Notes: generated by a model not told the origin, from the letters alone. A stretch of 64,000 bases of DNA from Hermatobates lingyangjiaoensis (GCA_026182355.1 JAPFBL010000068.1:8531001-8595000); one strand, 5' to 3'; numbered from the stretch's first letter, positions 1 to 13,445 are shown. A program made the numbers and translations.

Positions 1-2100
1 TATACACCAAACCACAAACACAATCCTTTAACAAAATATTCAAAAACGTTATAATTTTCGCAGTTTATTATTCTATAGCGAATTTTAGAATACCATTTTT
101 CCAATAAACTTGAGGTAAGATTATTTAATGATTTCTTTTATTTAATTTATAAAGGGTTTACTCATTTTACCTGGTCTTCCTTTCTCATTATTAAGTATAT
201 TTTATAATCATAAAAATTAAAGGTCTTTATTTTAATAAAAAACTAAAACAACATTTATTTTTATATCATCATACTATTTAATAAAGTAATTTTAGAATAA
301 TAACTACAGGGACTAGATTAATTTCTACTCTACGACTGAAATACTAAAATTAATTCATTGCTTGAGAGTGTCAAAGAAAAGCAGTGAACACTTATTTGAA
401 AGAAAAAAAACTTATTATGAGCAGTCCCCTGCTGATTCTGCGCTATTTTAGATTTTGGTTTCATGTAAATATTTGTACTCCTACAGGCCTTGTCTTTTCG
501 GCAGAAGATTTTACTGGTAACCTTTTCACACTTCCTCTTTTCTTATGTGTCGCTGACCATAACCTAACTTCTTCCGCTTGATGGTTTTCAAGCTCTTGAA
601 AGCACAGTTGACTGCAACGGAATAGTAGCTAGAGTAAAATATTTTAATTTCTTCATATATCTGCCCTTGTGAATTGTTTCTGTCTCAAGGCATAGTACAA
701 ACAAATTGTAATCTACATTATCTTTCAAGTGAATAGCAAGTTAAGTTATTTTGAGAAAGATTTAATCTGAGAATGAAATGAAGTCTTTGAGATTTTAAAT
801 TAATAAAACTTTAATCAACTTAGTCTATGTTACAAAAACTGACACAGTTTTTTAATATTTCTTCATTGATTAGGAAGCAGTTGGAGTTCTTTGGTGAAAG
901 AATTACATTTTTTCTTCTCTAGTCTCTAAAGATATTAAGGGACGTAGTATTAGAGGCACTTCTACGTTGTCACAATAAATATTCAGATATCTCATGCTAG
1001 TGATATTACAGTTGTGATATTAAGATGTAAAATACCCTTAAAGCAACACCAATGCTCGTGATGCCCTGTAAGTCTTTAGACTATATGAAAATGAAATAGT
1101 GAGTATGATGTCATATAGAACAGAAGAGCTGTTTTAAAAAAGAATAAAAAACAAGAATCATAAAGAGAGAATAATTTATAAGCAAAGCCAAAAGATAGGT
1201 ACCAAAGGAGTGTAGACTACATTTTTATTTCTCTTTTCTGTCATTCATCCTTGTCTTGATGAATACTGGTGACATTCACTATTTAAAAAGGTATCAGATG
1301 CAGCTACTACGCGTGAGAGCACAAGGACTGGTAAAGACTAAAGTTATTAACAATAAAGCAAAACAACTAAAACTAGATTAAATATCATGAAATTATAAAA
1401 TTTAACTGTTCTAATAATGATCGTTTAATAGAAAAGCAAACACACACACACACACACACCAGATCCGTTAAATCTGGGATCAATTTTTTTATCATGAACA
1501 AAATGAACAAAAAATATAAGATTTGTTTGCTTAAAATGATGATTATCATTCAACCATGTGTTTATTATTTTTAAAACTTTTTTTTTTAAAAAAGCAATTT
1601 CTAGCTGAACTGGTTTTCATTAAAAATCTTTTATTAAACTACAATGATGAATGATTAAAAAATTTTTAGGGATGCAAAGGTTTATTGAAAGATGAAAAAA
1701 AAATAGAAAGAAAGGAAGGGTGGGATGAATGTGTATTACATTGTGGTTTGATTACAGAAGTAGGAATAAAGCTGAAACGGAAGCAGGAATTTTAACAGGA
1801 GCTCCCACCCCTCAACCGGCAGATTACACCAAGTAATCCTTTAGGTGCACAACACTGAGCCAACCTACGTGCCGCATTTTAACTTCCATGGGAACGTGAA
1901 TTTTTAATTCTTCTATCATGCAATATAATCACTGATTCACAAATATAACCCACGCAGAAGGAAGAAGACTAAATAATTCTTTCAATCATAAGGTATTTAC
2001 AACTTGTGAGTGAACTTAACTTTCTAAACGTAAGTTCAAAAAAAAAATTGTGAAATTTATTTACTGCTAAAATTGAACAAAAACAAGTAAAATGATTTAA
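1..2100. other. AT-rich stretch without recognisable gene
   Basis: All frames are broken by frequent stops and the short open frames have the leucine/isoleucine/phenylalanine-rich composition of random AT-rich DNA. The only discrete features seen are an (AC)n run at about 1440-1459 and a somewhat GC-richer block around 1700-1900 of unknown nature. Probably intronic or intergenic. Confidence 0.6.
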
Positions 2101-2179
2101 AAAACATGATAGTTACGAATTTTGATTGAAAAATTAATAAAATTGGTTACTAACAAGATGAAATCAGAATTAAGATTTA

Positions 2180-2885
2180 TTTAAGGTTGAAAAGGTGGTT
2201 CATCGAATCACCAAAGGAGTAGGTTAAAACCAGTATCCTTTCTGTCGTTAAGAATAAAACAGTACATTTCCCATACTTGAATATTAAACAAAGACAATGA
2301 TGTTCATAAACATACGAAGAATTGCCATTACATTTTTTGAAGTGTGCAGCATATAGTTTGATTGGAACACTTTATCAGACAAATCCATCATACTATGGAA
2401 TGTATCAGACATTATATGTTTGATTGATGTAGATTTTATACAATTAACAATTTTATTTTTCTTACATATCATATTAATTCATTAAAATATATCAATTTTT
2501 TTTACTAAACTTATTAACAATTTTAACCCATGCCATTTAAAAAAAAATTAAAAATGTTTAAGTAAATGAAAACATATCCGACAAGTACAGAAGATCTATT
2601 ATTCATCTGAAATAAAGTTCTAATACCTTTGGAGTTATCGAAATTTAATATTTTTTTTATAAATTGCTCGTTTTATGCTTAATATCATGAAAAAATTTGA
2701 TTGTTCATTAATTAGTCAAATTATTAATTAAAAAAAATTATTGCCGTTAAAAAAATATTTTCTGAAATGATGAAATGTACTATAACGCTTTTTTGGTTAA
2801 TGTTATTTTGAAAAATAATTGCATAACTCATTCTCATGTATTGTGCTATTAGGCATAAGTTCATTCCGATTCACAAGGCAGTTGG
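2180..2885 (+). mobile_element. Degenerate copy of DNA element family A
   Basis: This stretch is colinear with the better copy at 37544-39344. It shares the block around AGACAAATCC (2378-2387), the (C)GACAAGTA block near 2580, the TTATAAATTGCT block near 2657, the TAAAAAAATATTTTCTGAA block near 2748 and the TAGGCATAAGTTCATTC block near 2850. Both ends are eroded and no terminal repeat is visible. Notably it carries the same internal module as copy 2 (about 38001-38340), which copies 1 and 3 lack. Confidence 0.65.
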
Positions 2886-4954
2886 ACTTTTATTTTCCCC
2901 TGAAACTTTCAGAGCTTCAATGATATGTCAATTTTTACTTTTATTTTGAAGTTATTTTTACTACTAGAAGCAACTAGCAGATAACTTTAATTTATTTCCT
3001 CTTAAACTTCTATTTTCATCTTAGGTTGCCTTGCCCAGTACTTCGTTCCATTTCCTTGCACTTTACGGCTTTTGATGCTCCTCTTCCCTCCCTTCCCACA
3101 CCAAATATTCTACATCATTTGTTTCAGTATGACAGAGACTGATAAAAAACCGCTCGTTTTGGTTGAAAGATCTTGGTTCCATTCCTGAGTTTCTTAATGC
3201 GGTTTGCTCATTCATTAATGCATAATGCATTATGAAATCTATTCTGCTATAAATTTTTCTCTAAACATAACAGTTGGCCACCGATTTGGTGATATCCAGA
3301 ATGTGCTGTCAAGTTAAAAACTTGGTGGTGTTTTAGTATTGCCTATGAGATCAACACTTTCCCTCTGCTTCTCTCAATATTGGAGATTATGTCCTAAATA
3401 AAATTGTGCTTTTAGTTGTAAATTAGCTTAAAAATGCCTACATGTCATTGTACTGCTAGTTTGATGATCTCAAAATGTTTCTATACAAAATATTAAATTT
3501 TTCATTAATACTTAATTGAAGAATGGATACCGGTGATTATTATCCTGTAGTAATAATAACGGATGGTACACATATCAAAACAATTTATGAACTTTTTTAA
3601 TTAGGTTAAAGAATGAAATAATAATGAAGTATTAAATAAATCGATGGATACTATCTCAGTTCTTGAACATGAGCCGTCTCAACATATTTTAACCCACAGA
3701 ACTCATATATTACACATAAGAACCCTACCCTACATACATTACGTAATTTGTATGAAGTCAAAGCTTAAAAAAATACTAAAACAAGGTAATAAAAATAGGT
3801 GGAAATAATATGTGGTCAAAGTCATTAGTCATGAACATTATTAATTAAAGTACCTTAAGAGTTACTTCTATATTTAGTTTTCGACAAACAGAGTACAGCC
3901 TTTTATTGAGTTAATGCATAGTCGTGACGTGCCTTGTTTAAATCATGATACTTCCTACACTTGTTCGTTTACATTTTTAATGACAGGTCAATATCATTTG
4001 AAGTATTATAATAAATATTCTAAAAACGCAACTCCTTATTTACTTGACGTAATTTATTTTATAATATCACTTGTTATATTCAACTTAGAGTAGAATATCA
4101 TTAGCATATCAAAGCTTAAATCATTACAACTTGTTCTCGACTAACTATCGACTCGTTTCAATTTCCATAACGTTTTAACTTATCTTATTGATACAATAAC
4201 TGCATAGAATATTAAACTTCTTTCAAATTTCAAGTCAAGCCTATGTATAATTTGAAAAATTGTTACAAAGTTTGATTGGTTTCTCTTTTAACTCCGTAAC
4301 TAGACTCTTCTATTCATCTTGTCATCAATAAAGTCTAAACCACTTTTACAATTTCAATAAACCAGTAAATTTAAATATAACAGACTTATATAAAACGTTG
4401 AAAAAGGAAGAGAATGTTTTTAAAAACAAGTTTAAAATTACTATGTCATGAAATCCATGTTAAACATTACACTACAATAATGATAACCATATACAATACA
4501 ATTGTATGATAACCATACAATAATGAAACCATATATTAAAGAAAGTTCTGATTATTAAGGCAGCTGAAATGATTGGTGATGCAACATACAAATACATTGC
4601 TTCCAATAAATTTGCATATCTTCCACAAAGATTGTATTTATTCTCCCATATGTATACTGAGACTAAGCTTGTTGGATGGATGCTTAACCTACGTAGAACG
4701 AATTGCATTTGGTACGCTCCAGTTGAAGAGGACTGTGAAATGTGGTTGGGAATTATAGTAGGACAGGCGAGGCCACCTCGGAGTTGATAGAGTTTTGCTA
4801 CCGAGGGCAAACAGTTAGCCTTCGTGGAGGTTAGCCTGTGAGAGAGTCGCCCTGGTTACTAGCCCATATCTGCGTGGAGGATTAGAAAAGGTTCTGGAGG
4901 TCGTGGGGGAAGGTGCTAAAATGGGAAGCAGTTCTTTAATGATCGTTATCATTG
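2886..4954. other. AT-rich stretch without recognisable gene
   Basis: No convincing coding, RNA or repeat signature. Overlapping open frames exist on both strands at about 4470-4810 (112 codons minus, 72 codons plus) with moderate base composition, but neither resembles a family I know and no consensus splice sites frame them. Confidence 0.55.
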
Positions 4955-5188
4955 ATTGTTATCTACCCTACTCCTTGTGACCGAGCGCGAGTGTGGCAAC
5001 ATTCTTGGTCTTCAACCGTCTCTGCACCGGTGTACTTGGCTTCTCTCTCTTATCACTCCTTATGACGAGTTAAACCAAAAATAGAGACTATAGGGGTGTG
5101 CCTTTTATTTCTCTATGATTCTTTATCTACATTGAACTTTATTTGTTCGTTCAGATTGTTTTTTCATCGTAAAAGTATATATATATAA
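4955..5188 (+). mobile_element. PLE-type terminal repeat with hammerhead-like hairpin and (TA)n end
   Basis: Closely similar to 34735-34990: both contain TGTGACCGAGC, a CGGCAACATT-like block, CAACCGTCTCTG and the hairpin region ending AAACCAAAAAT. The box here is decayed (CTTATGAC instead of CTGAAGAC). The unit ends in a short (TA)n at about 5178-5188. I infer a Penelope-like terminal repeat from the shared hairpin and (TA)n layout; no coding part is present. Confidence 0.5.
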
Positions 5189-7109
5189 GGGTGTGTGGTG
5201 TGTGTGCTTTTATGTCGGTTTATGTGTAAGTGTAAGAAGCACAAGAAATAGTGAAAAACATTCTGATAGCATTTGATTTGGAAAATATATTGCTATGAGG
5301 GGCTGAATGAAAAATGAACAATAAGATAATGCCGATGCGACGATTATTTTGGTCGGCAGACCATTAAATCAATGCCCCTACTGAAAAGCCTATATCGGAG
5401 GACCAAGTACTTGCAGCAGGGTCTTATAAAATAAAAGTCAATCATCACAGACTTAATAATCGATGATTCAATTAGTGCTGAATTCTTAATTTTATATTTT
5501 ACTAATCAGTTACTTTCATAATTTAGTACTTGTTAAATAGTTTAATGTTAATTATTAATAAATATCACATGGGGGTCATGAACAACCATATTTCCTTGGA
5601 CTTTTACTCGTCTGTAGATCATTTGGTACTGAATGAAAGCAATATTAAGGTACTGTAGCGAGTAATATTAATAAATAAATAAATACTTTTTAAATACTTT
5701 GAAAGTGTTATTTTTTTGTATATTTTGTTGCGCTCATGTAAAACTCCTGTAAATATATGGTATTTAGCACTCTCATACTGAATACTACTGAAAAGTCTGT
5801 TTCTCACATGCCTCTCTCATCAGCCTTACTACTTAGCTCCATGAAAATAGTCCTCGTAGCAACAAAGGAACATCTTAGAGAGGGTCCTACTGTTTAATCC
5901 ATGACTGCAGTCGTTCTGCAGGTTTACAAGGAATATTGTAAAATTCTTTAGAATTCCTGTATGAGATGCTTGGTTGTTACATTTTTTTTTAACTCTAATG
6001 TATAAACTAAGGTAAATAAGTTTTTTAATAAAGGTTGAACGTCAAAGCCAGCTATTGCAAGCTAATGACTTTGAGATTAGAGTCATTATCATTTAATTTT
6101 ACTGCATTTGATCCACTTCTGTTTACTTCAATATCTCTTGTCTGTATTATCATTACAAGAAATATGCCGTTATTTTTCTAGTTGATTCGTTCCCTAATGT
6201 TATAAGTTATGTCCTTTAATGCAAAGGTGTCTATATTTAAGACCATTATAAAACAGGTAAAATAGCTTTCTGTTTACGATGACCTGAGAGGAATTGTGCT
6301 TTATTTTCTAACAGTAGAGTTACAAAGTCAGGTTCCGCAATATTGCAGAAAGATGTGGTCAGGCTAAGTAGGGTCTCTCAGAAGATTCCCAGTCTAAGTT
6401 GAGATTAACTTCCAAACAGTACTACTTTCAACACTTTCAGACCACTTGCTTAAGGGTATCAGGTCAACATTAGCGGTTCCAGAAATGCAGCGATTAGGAC
6501 TCCTGTGAAAATTGACCAGCGTTAGAGGCTCTAAAGCATTAAATATTCAGGGCTCAGAGCAAGCTTAGGAAATGAAGTACTATGTAGCCAAGCATAAACT
6601 CTACAGTCCAGAGAGGAAGTGCTCCAGGGCACACGCATTGAGATCACTAGAGTAGCACTACTAAGCCAAGTATGTATTAATAATCAAACAGCTTTATGAA
6701 TAAAAAAAATTAAATTAATATATAAATTTAAAGCTCTTTAAGTTCAAGATTATATTAATTAACAGCTTCTCGTTAATTAATATTAAAAAGTTACTAAACT
6801 TTATATTTTATCTATATTCTCAGAATATTAAATGTAAATATTTTTCTTAATAATTATTATTCAGTGAATAAACAATTTAATGAATTATTCAATTTTCGGT
6901 GACCAGTTTTGAAGAAATTCCGTCATAATTAATATTTAAAGTCCTATAGTTTTGCTCACGTTGTTTCAAGAAAGTCTGGGTATAGAAAAAGGAATGAACT
7001 TTCAAATAAAAAAGAATGAAAATACTCTCAACTTCAGTAAAAATGGTCAACATTGTCTTATCCCTTTATTTCGTAAGTTTCAATTAGTTTAGACTTCACT
7101 AGTATTAAA
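5189..7109. other. Anonymous stretch
   Basis: AT-rich with a less AT-rich block at about 6300-6660. No open frame, repeat unit or RNA motif that I can assign. Confidence 0.5.
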
Positions 7110-8383
7110 GAAAAAAAATCAGGAGTGGCCTACACTCAACTTTATTATAAGTAAATATAATATCGAACTCGTTCACAACAAAAGAATTTTCGTGTTAAGA
7201 AATGTGGCTAAATATGCTTTTATTATGTTAATGAAGATTATAGCTGTTAATATTCATTTATTATTTATTAATCACTGTGTTATTTTAAGAAACATCAAAG
7301 CAGTTATCAATCGGACATGTTATTAAAATTATTAAACTGAGGGCTCAAATCTCATCGGACTCGAACGTTCCGTGTACATACATGCCATATTGTAACACAA
7401 GGTCATTAATACAGTTTGTTTCTCTAACTATATGTAATGATCGCATAGGTTCATTAATGTCAAAAGCCCTTACATATCGTATTAACAGTAAAATATCACC
7501 TATTTAACCTTATAAAAATATTTATAATTGACAGTATTTAGAAAAAAAAAAAATCATTGTCAATATAAAAATATCCGACAACTATAGCATTTAATCATTA
7601 TTACAAGTTTAACTATTAGGTTTTACCATTTTATTGCCCTTTCCTATTATTGAAATTATGTAATTGAAATATTTTTTTTTTTAAATTACTAAGTTTGGTT
7701 GTTTTTCAGCTCAAAATTCGTTTTATTATTGTTTGAATTGAGCATTTAAAAAACATTTTCTGAATTGATCAATGTACAATGAAGCCCATTTTTGTCCTTT
7801 CAAAACAGAAACATTTTCTCAAGACATATATTTTTAGGTACAATTTCATTATTTACTCTTGAACGGTGAGATGACCTCCATCACACCAACGAATTTTCAG
7901 AATCAATCGTAATTAAATAAGTTTACATTTAATAGAAAGTAATCTTTCTGGTTGGTGAAAAATTCTATTGTCTTTAGTTAATGCTATTGTCAGATCTATA
8001 ATAAATCCAAAGTTTAACACTTTAGAATTAGTTGTTAGGAGAAAAAAATGTATGAAATGACATTTTCCCCAAATAAATAACTTTCCCATCTTGTCCTGTT
8101 GTTCCCAAAAAAAAGGGCTCATGCATTTTTGTGTAAAACATTAATTTGATCCATCAAACGCTGTAGCCCATAGCGTGCCTGTAAATTATTGGATATGCTC
8201 TCAAACACCCACCCAACCACATAATCGTAGATATCATCGAACGAACGACAGAAATGACTTTGTGGATCTAAAAAAATTGTGGATCTTTGGATTTAAAAAT
8301 TCGAGTTTAAAACTTTTTTCTCAAGTAAAAATCTCCACAAATTTTTTTTTCGTCATTAGTATACCTTACTTTATGGCAAAGTA
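7110..8383 (+). mobile_element. DNA element family A, diverged copy 4 with both ends
   Basis: Starts with the A-run plus AGGAGTGGCCTACACTC block typical of family A and the terminal motif ACTTTATTATAAGTAA. It ends in TTACTTTATGGCAAAGTA, a mutated form of the right terminal repeat. Internal landmarks (the AAAAAACATTTTCTGAA block near 7750, the 'hydrophobic' T-rich block and the ACCCACCC block near 8210) are in the same order as in copies 1-3. At about 1.27 kb it is shorter than the young copies and full of small indels; no transposase frame survives. Confidence 0.75.
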
Positions 8384-9470
8384 ATAAAGTAATAGGAATT
8401 CCAGATGTATCCACCGAGTTCGTTGTCAAATATACATCGATGGCCTAAACCGCCTTCTTGTATATCCTCTTTGGAAAAGTCTAAATTTATCAATATAGAA
8501 GAAATTACAACTATTTCAAAGCCTCCCGTGGCACAAAGCACTGAACCTCTGGTCTCATAAGTGATGAGACTCAATCCTGCTATTCGTTCATACTGGACTA
8601 AATGACTTTCTCTAGAGAGAAGTTAGTTGAAGTGGCTCTTTGGTATTGTCTGTAGGCCAGGTAGGTATAAAGAATGCAACAAATAGGATTTGAGCAATCC
8701 TTTAATTGCGGGGGACAGACACTCATGCCACTTGAGGCCTCGCCAATAGAAGATTCTGACTAGTAGGACTCCTATAGCAGAGTGACTGAGAAAACAGAAT
8801 GTAAACCAGTAAAGGCTGGTTGGTACTAACCAAGGCTCTAGGACTAACTAAGACTAACCGACATAAAATACCTCTAGTAAGAGGAAAACCATGGATTTAA
8901 TTCTCTTCGTAGAACCGACTCAAGTGAAGTCTAGACAACCAACACACTTTTAGTCTAGAGTGAATTTTCAAATACTAGTGAATTTGATCATTATGAGTTG
9001 AACTTTCGTTGAATGGTTTCTGACCTCAATTGGATATCGTGTTTTAGATAAATATTAGTTTATAACTTGTAGTCAAACACTCTAGACTCAGTATATCGCA
9101 TAAAGTTTCTAAAGGTAATTAATGTATAATTAAGGCAATATAAAACGAGATTTATAAATCTACTTATTATGGAGTTCACTGCTGTTGCTTTAGGAACTTG
9201 CTTTGTGGTGAACCAGATATTGTACTAGCAATATACACTAAAGTAAACTTCATAATAACTTTCTTTACAATACTATATCTAATTGTCATTAACTTAACGA
9301 ATGATGTATCTTCCTTTTCACACTGATACAAACTATTATATATATATCGTTATCGTTATATATATATTATCGTTTTACCATCTTCTCTTGTTGACAAACA
9401 ACCGTTCGACATTTGAATTTAAAAAGTGTTACTTTGTTTATCTTTTTTCTGTGTCGTGTTTTGAGTAATA
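8384..9470. other. Anonymous stretch
   Basis: A moderately GC-rich block at about 8550-8960 contains weak internal repetition of CTAAGACTAACC-like words but no clear tandem unit. No coding signal seen. Confidence 0.45.
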
Positions 9471-9474
9471 TTTA

Positions 9475-9842
9475 ATGATATATATATACAAAACAAACCT
9501 AAGGTTTATCCTGACTCGGTCAGTTCTTCATGTTCAAACTAAACTCTCATTGCCAACGTTTTCGTCTTTATTTAAAACCTTTTTCATAGGCAGAAGTATA
9601 AATTTTGAAACAGAAAAACTAATTATTACATTACAAATTATTTTACAAAGAAAAATAGTATGTGGATTTTAATAACAACTGTAGTCTGAATGAACACGTG
9701 ACAACTGACGTTGTCAGTATACTCAGTTGTCACGTGTTCATTCAGACTACAATTGTTGTTAAAATCCACATAATATTTTTTATACTTTATTTTTTATACT
9801 ATTTTGACTGAGTCCCAATAAACCTTAGTTTTGTTTTTATTC
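9475..9842. repeat. Fold-back inverted repeat of PLE-type terminal sequence
   Basis: Nearly perfect inverted arms at about 9661-9708 and 9723-9770 (48 bp, e.g. GAATGAACACGTGACAACTG and its complement) with a 14-base spacer. The homology extends outward: CCTAAGGTTTATC near 9498 pairs with AATAAACCTTAG near 9815. The left arm alone carries the block at 9543-9598 whose minus strand reads GAAAACGTTGGCAA, shared with the fold-back at 21925-22270. Read on the minus strand this block precedes a (TA)n at about 9478-9488. Confidence 0.7.
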
Positions 9843-9860
9843 CACGGTCGATACTTTTAT

Positions 9861-9862
<2 letters not shown>

Positions 9863-9906
<44 letters not shown>

Positions 9907-10090
9907 ATTAATGTTCAAACCGCATTAAGAAATGAGAAATAAAGACTAAAATCTTTCAACTGTAACATGCGGTCTTCATCAGAGTCAAATCTCAACTGGA
10001 CTCTGCCGAATATCGCATGAGATGGTTGAAAAATCTGTCTTTTTTTCTCATTTCTTATTGTGGTTTGAACATTGATTGTTATTTCAATTT
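9863..10090. mobile_element. (TA)n plus inverted PLE-type terminal repeats with hairpin
   Basis: (AT)20 at 9863-9903 is followed by a minus-strand copy whose box is a canonical CTGATGA (complement of 9976-9982), then a 17-nt hairpin region and GAAAG. A second, partial copy in plus orientation (10021-10085, TGGTTGAAAAATC to GTGGTTTGAACATTGATTG) forms an inverted repeat with 9910-9960. The plus copy has lost the CTGATGA box. The closest relative is the hairpin at 40472-40510. Confidence 0.6.
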
Positions 10091-10484
10091 ATTGTGTAAC
10101 TGCCGAGTTACTCTTCATTTAACATGTTTTGCTAAATCACCTGCTTATTATCACATTAATGAATTTGTTTCCTGTTTTCCATTTATCAATGTACTATATT
10201 AGTATGTTCTATTTGTTGTTTTACATGAAAATTTAAATGTTATGAGTGAAATATTTTAACATTGTTATTATTACTGTTAATTTAACATTTTTTGAAAATG
10301 ATCATTATGTGATCAAAATATGTAGGAAAAGGAATGTTGAAAGTAATTTGTTACAGAAGTAATTTTAGCATGGTAATAAATACTTAGATCATTCTGGATA
10401 TTAATAAAAAAAATGTAGACATACCGAAAAACGATTAGAAAATCTATATAAGAAGTCAGTGAAAGTGAAAATAAATAACATTAT

Positions 10485-10800
10485 ATATATATATATATAA
10501 GTTACAAAGGGTTTTCAGTGACATAAGCAGGGAGGAGAAATAGATAACAAATAATATAATTAAAAATAAAAATTGTTCAATATAAAACAATAAATAATAA
10601 ATTCAATAAAATATAATTAAAAAACAGACTGAACAGGCTGAAATCATAAAATTTCAAAAAAATAGAATAATAAAATAACAATTACAGGGAAAACACAGAA
10701 AGAAAAAATAAAAATAACAAACGATTGATATTGAGTGGAGAAGTTAACTTCGCACCAGGAAGTCAGATGTGTGCCTATTCGGAAGTCTTCAGGGTGACCA
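10485..10800 (-). mobile_element. PLE-type terminal repeat, minus strand
   Basis: On the minus strand CCTGAAGACTTCCGAATAGG (from 10793) begins a decayed hairpin, followed by CTGACTTCCTGG and about 250 bases of T-rich tail that ends in a (TA)n at 10485-10499. This is the same order (hairpin, T-rich tail, TA tract) seen in the other PLE-type units. The GAA after the hairpin is lost. Confidence 0.5.
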
Positions 10801-12415
10801 TAGAGTTAGAATTGGGGAACTGTTTAAGAATGTATATATGAAAAATGTCATTGTAACTGGGCCTGTGAGAATTTCTATTCATGACTGTAGGAAGTTACAG
10901 TACTGACTAACGGAGTCTCTATGACAATTCATAAGAAGGGTTAGTTAGGTAGAAACCCAACCTACAAACAAATATGGTCTAGGAAGTAGACACATTATTA
11001 GAAAATGCTGAAAGATTGATCGGATAGGGGGAAGTATAAGGAGGATCAAGACTGATTATAAGTCTGACAGCTACGATTTTCACACAGATATATATCACAA
11101 CCTTATAAGCAAGCTTAGAAAAAATATGGAAAGAAGCTCTAAAATATTGGACGATTTTGGGAGGAAATAGAAAAAAGAAGGTAGGATATCTGTTCTCCAA
11201 GGCCTTTAATGGTAGTGGGTTTGAGTATATGTCTTGACTGTAGATTACACTAGAACGAAAGCTATGCAAGTGGTTAATGTAGTGTTGTAGGAAAATTAGG
11301 CATGAGCGAAGTAGAGGAATAGTTTTTTTTTACCTACAGTAAATAACAACTTTAAAATTGAGTATACTATTTAGCATTTTTATTATTGGTTTTATATGGG
11401 GATATGTGGTTTTCATCAGTCACTGATGGGAAAAGCCAACCAATTCTCTATTCTCTACATCTTTTATTGACAACATTTTTTTCTGTACGGAAATTCAGAA
11501 GTAGCATTTACTATTTTTTTTTACATTTTATCGTTCACTCATAAGTAATGCAGGTGTTCTTAAGACACAAGTTGAGTATTAATTGTTCTTTTCTTTAAGG
11601 TTTAATGCTATATTCATCCACATTTTGCTCCATTAGCAAAAATTATGAACTGCAAAATAAATAATAGTTTATGTTTTCAAGGTCCACACTTTCACCATTA
11701 GTTCTGTTCTATGGCAGAGAGTTAATCATGATTTATTTTAGCACCCTTCTTAGTTACGGCAAGATAATTGCACGATTAATAATAATTGTTAAAAATTATT
11801 GTTTTCTAAACTGTTACGTTATGATAGCCATAAATTCATTGATAACATTTTATCTATTAATATTAATTACATTATTTTATTTGATAACTTTGTTTTAACG
11901 AGTTTTGACTTACCAGCTGGGATTCTGAGAAATATCTAGATACTTATAATGGAAAACTGTCATTATAGAAATTTATCTTGTGCAGTTTTTTGAGGTAACA
12001 GAACAACAGGTACTAGTTTTGGTCCATTTCTTCAGAATGGAATGTGAAAGTAAAAAGTTAGGAGTGAATTGTGGTTACGAGTAAATAATAAGACAGGTAA
12101 GGCAATCTCGACATCTAAACAATTTTGTCCCCTCAGGCAAAAGGCTAGATCATGGAGAGACTAAACTCCTTTGAGAGAGGAAATTATCGAGGTTCGGGAA
12201 AAGCCTGTAGAAGTACAGAGTTTAGGAAGTGGTGATAGAGGTGGAGGGGGAAGAGGATGAGCGAGGGTTTATTTATATATTAATTCCAATAGAATATATA
12301 TTAATATATTATCCAAAGGTTATTTTATTTAACGTCATAGATTATTATAATTACATATATTGCTTATTTATTTGTCTATTGTCTATTTGCCTAATTGAGC
12401 TTTGTCTATTTTCAG
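10801..12415. other. Stretch upstream of the exon; no gene recognised
   Basis: Contains an unassigned 96-codon minus-strand open frame (10979-11269) without recognisable domain and otherwise AT-rich sequence. The last 50 bases are T/C-rich and end in TTTTCAG, forming the acceptor of the following exon. Confidence 0.45.
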
Positions 12416-12545
12416 TATCTCCTGAAAGTGTTGTAATACCGATAGTCTCATGTATCCTGGGTTTTCCACTTTTGGCACTTCTGGTTATATGCTGCCTGAG
12501 AAGACGGGCTAAACTTGCCCGAGAACGAGATCGGCGGAGAGCGGG
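12416..12545 (+). CDS. Probable internal exon encoding a transmembrane segment
   Basis: A 130-bp segment is bounded by a good acceptor (pyrimidine-rich tract, TTTTCAG ending at 12415) and a perfect donor (G|GTAAGT at 12546). The open frame across it reads SPESVVIPIVSCILGFPLLA then a leucine-rich run, CCLRRRAKLARERDRRRA: a roughly 22-residue hydrophobic helix followed by a strongly basic stop-transfer stretch. This is the layout of a type I single-pass membrane receptor or adhesion protein at the membrane-juxtamembrane boundary. The exon begins after codon position 1 and ends after position 2, so it is not frame-neutral if skipped. Base and codon use is less AT-rich than its surroundings. I do not recognise the gene. 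No other exon of it is visible in the window, so flanking introns would exceed 12 kb and perhaps 50 kb. Confidence 0.55.
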
Positions 12546-12970
12546 GTAAGTCGCCTATCACCGCTTACTTTTTGCTAATTCATTTTCATAAGATTTATCA
12601 ACAAGTTCGCTGTACCATTAATACGTAAAAAATATTATTAAAAATCCTCCTCACAAGCTGGAATAATATGAAAGAATAATGTTTATAATATACTTCTGAG
12701 AAACTATGTCAGCAAATCATTTATACTGCACTTGCTTACGATATATATGTATATATATAATGTATATTTAGGAGGAAACTCTTCACTAATACATGTTCAG
12801 TTAAACTACCTACTTATTATCGCATTAATATATTTCTTCGATAATCCTTCTCGTTTCCTTATATTATTTTATTTTTCCTTGTAATACAGGAGAGATATAA
12901 AATTTATACAGGGAAACTAGAAATATTGTTGAAGAAATACATTAATCAAATAATAAGGAGGGCATTGATA
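12546..12970. other. Probable intron start; no feature
   Basis: AT-rich sequence directly after the predicted donor site; only a short TA-rich patch near 12740-12765. Confidence 0.4.
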
Positions 12971-12972
12971 AA

Positions 12973-12974
<2 letters not shown>

Positions 12975-13023
<49 letters not shown>

Positions 13024-13126
13024 CAAGATTTCACATAAACACGTGAAATAACAATCAATGATCAAACCAAAATATGAAAAGGGAAAAAGACTAAGAGCTT
13101 TCCCTTTTCATATTGTAGTTTGATCA

Positions 13127-13180
<54 letters not shown>
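12975..13180. repeat. Inverted repeat between two (TA)n tracts
   Basis: (AT)n at about 12976-13022 and 13131-13176 enclose a small fold-back: ATGATCAAACCAAAATATGA (13059-) pairs with TCATATTGTAGTTTGATCAT (13108-13127), and AAAAGGGA pairs with TCCCTTTT. Likely two truncated PLE-type ends in head-to-head orientation. Confidence 0.6.
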
Positions 13181-13445
13181 CTAAACCGTCCAAACCGGAC
13201 AGATAAATAACTGAAAAACACGACACATAAAGAACGAGAACACTTACTGGATCAATATTTTGAACCGAAGTTCGTAATCAGGAAGAGAGTAGAAGGGAAG
13301 AAGAAGAGGTACCTCGCTTTCCACCTACAGTCTTGAACGCACGTACCTCTTCTTCTTCCCTTCTACTCTCTTTCTGATAACAAACTTTGGTTCAAAATAT
13401 TGATCCAGCTGGTGTTCCCGTTCTTTATGTGTTGTTTTTTTTCAG

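Noticed and set aside
4472..4810. Overlapping open frames of 112 codons (minus) and 72 codons (plus) as a possible gene
   Set aside because: No family resemblance, no splice or start context, and overlap on both strands suggests composition rather than coding.
10979..11269. 96-codon minus-strand frame
   Set aside because: No recognisable motif; Phe/Ser/Ile-rich composition typical of reverse-read AT-rich DNA.
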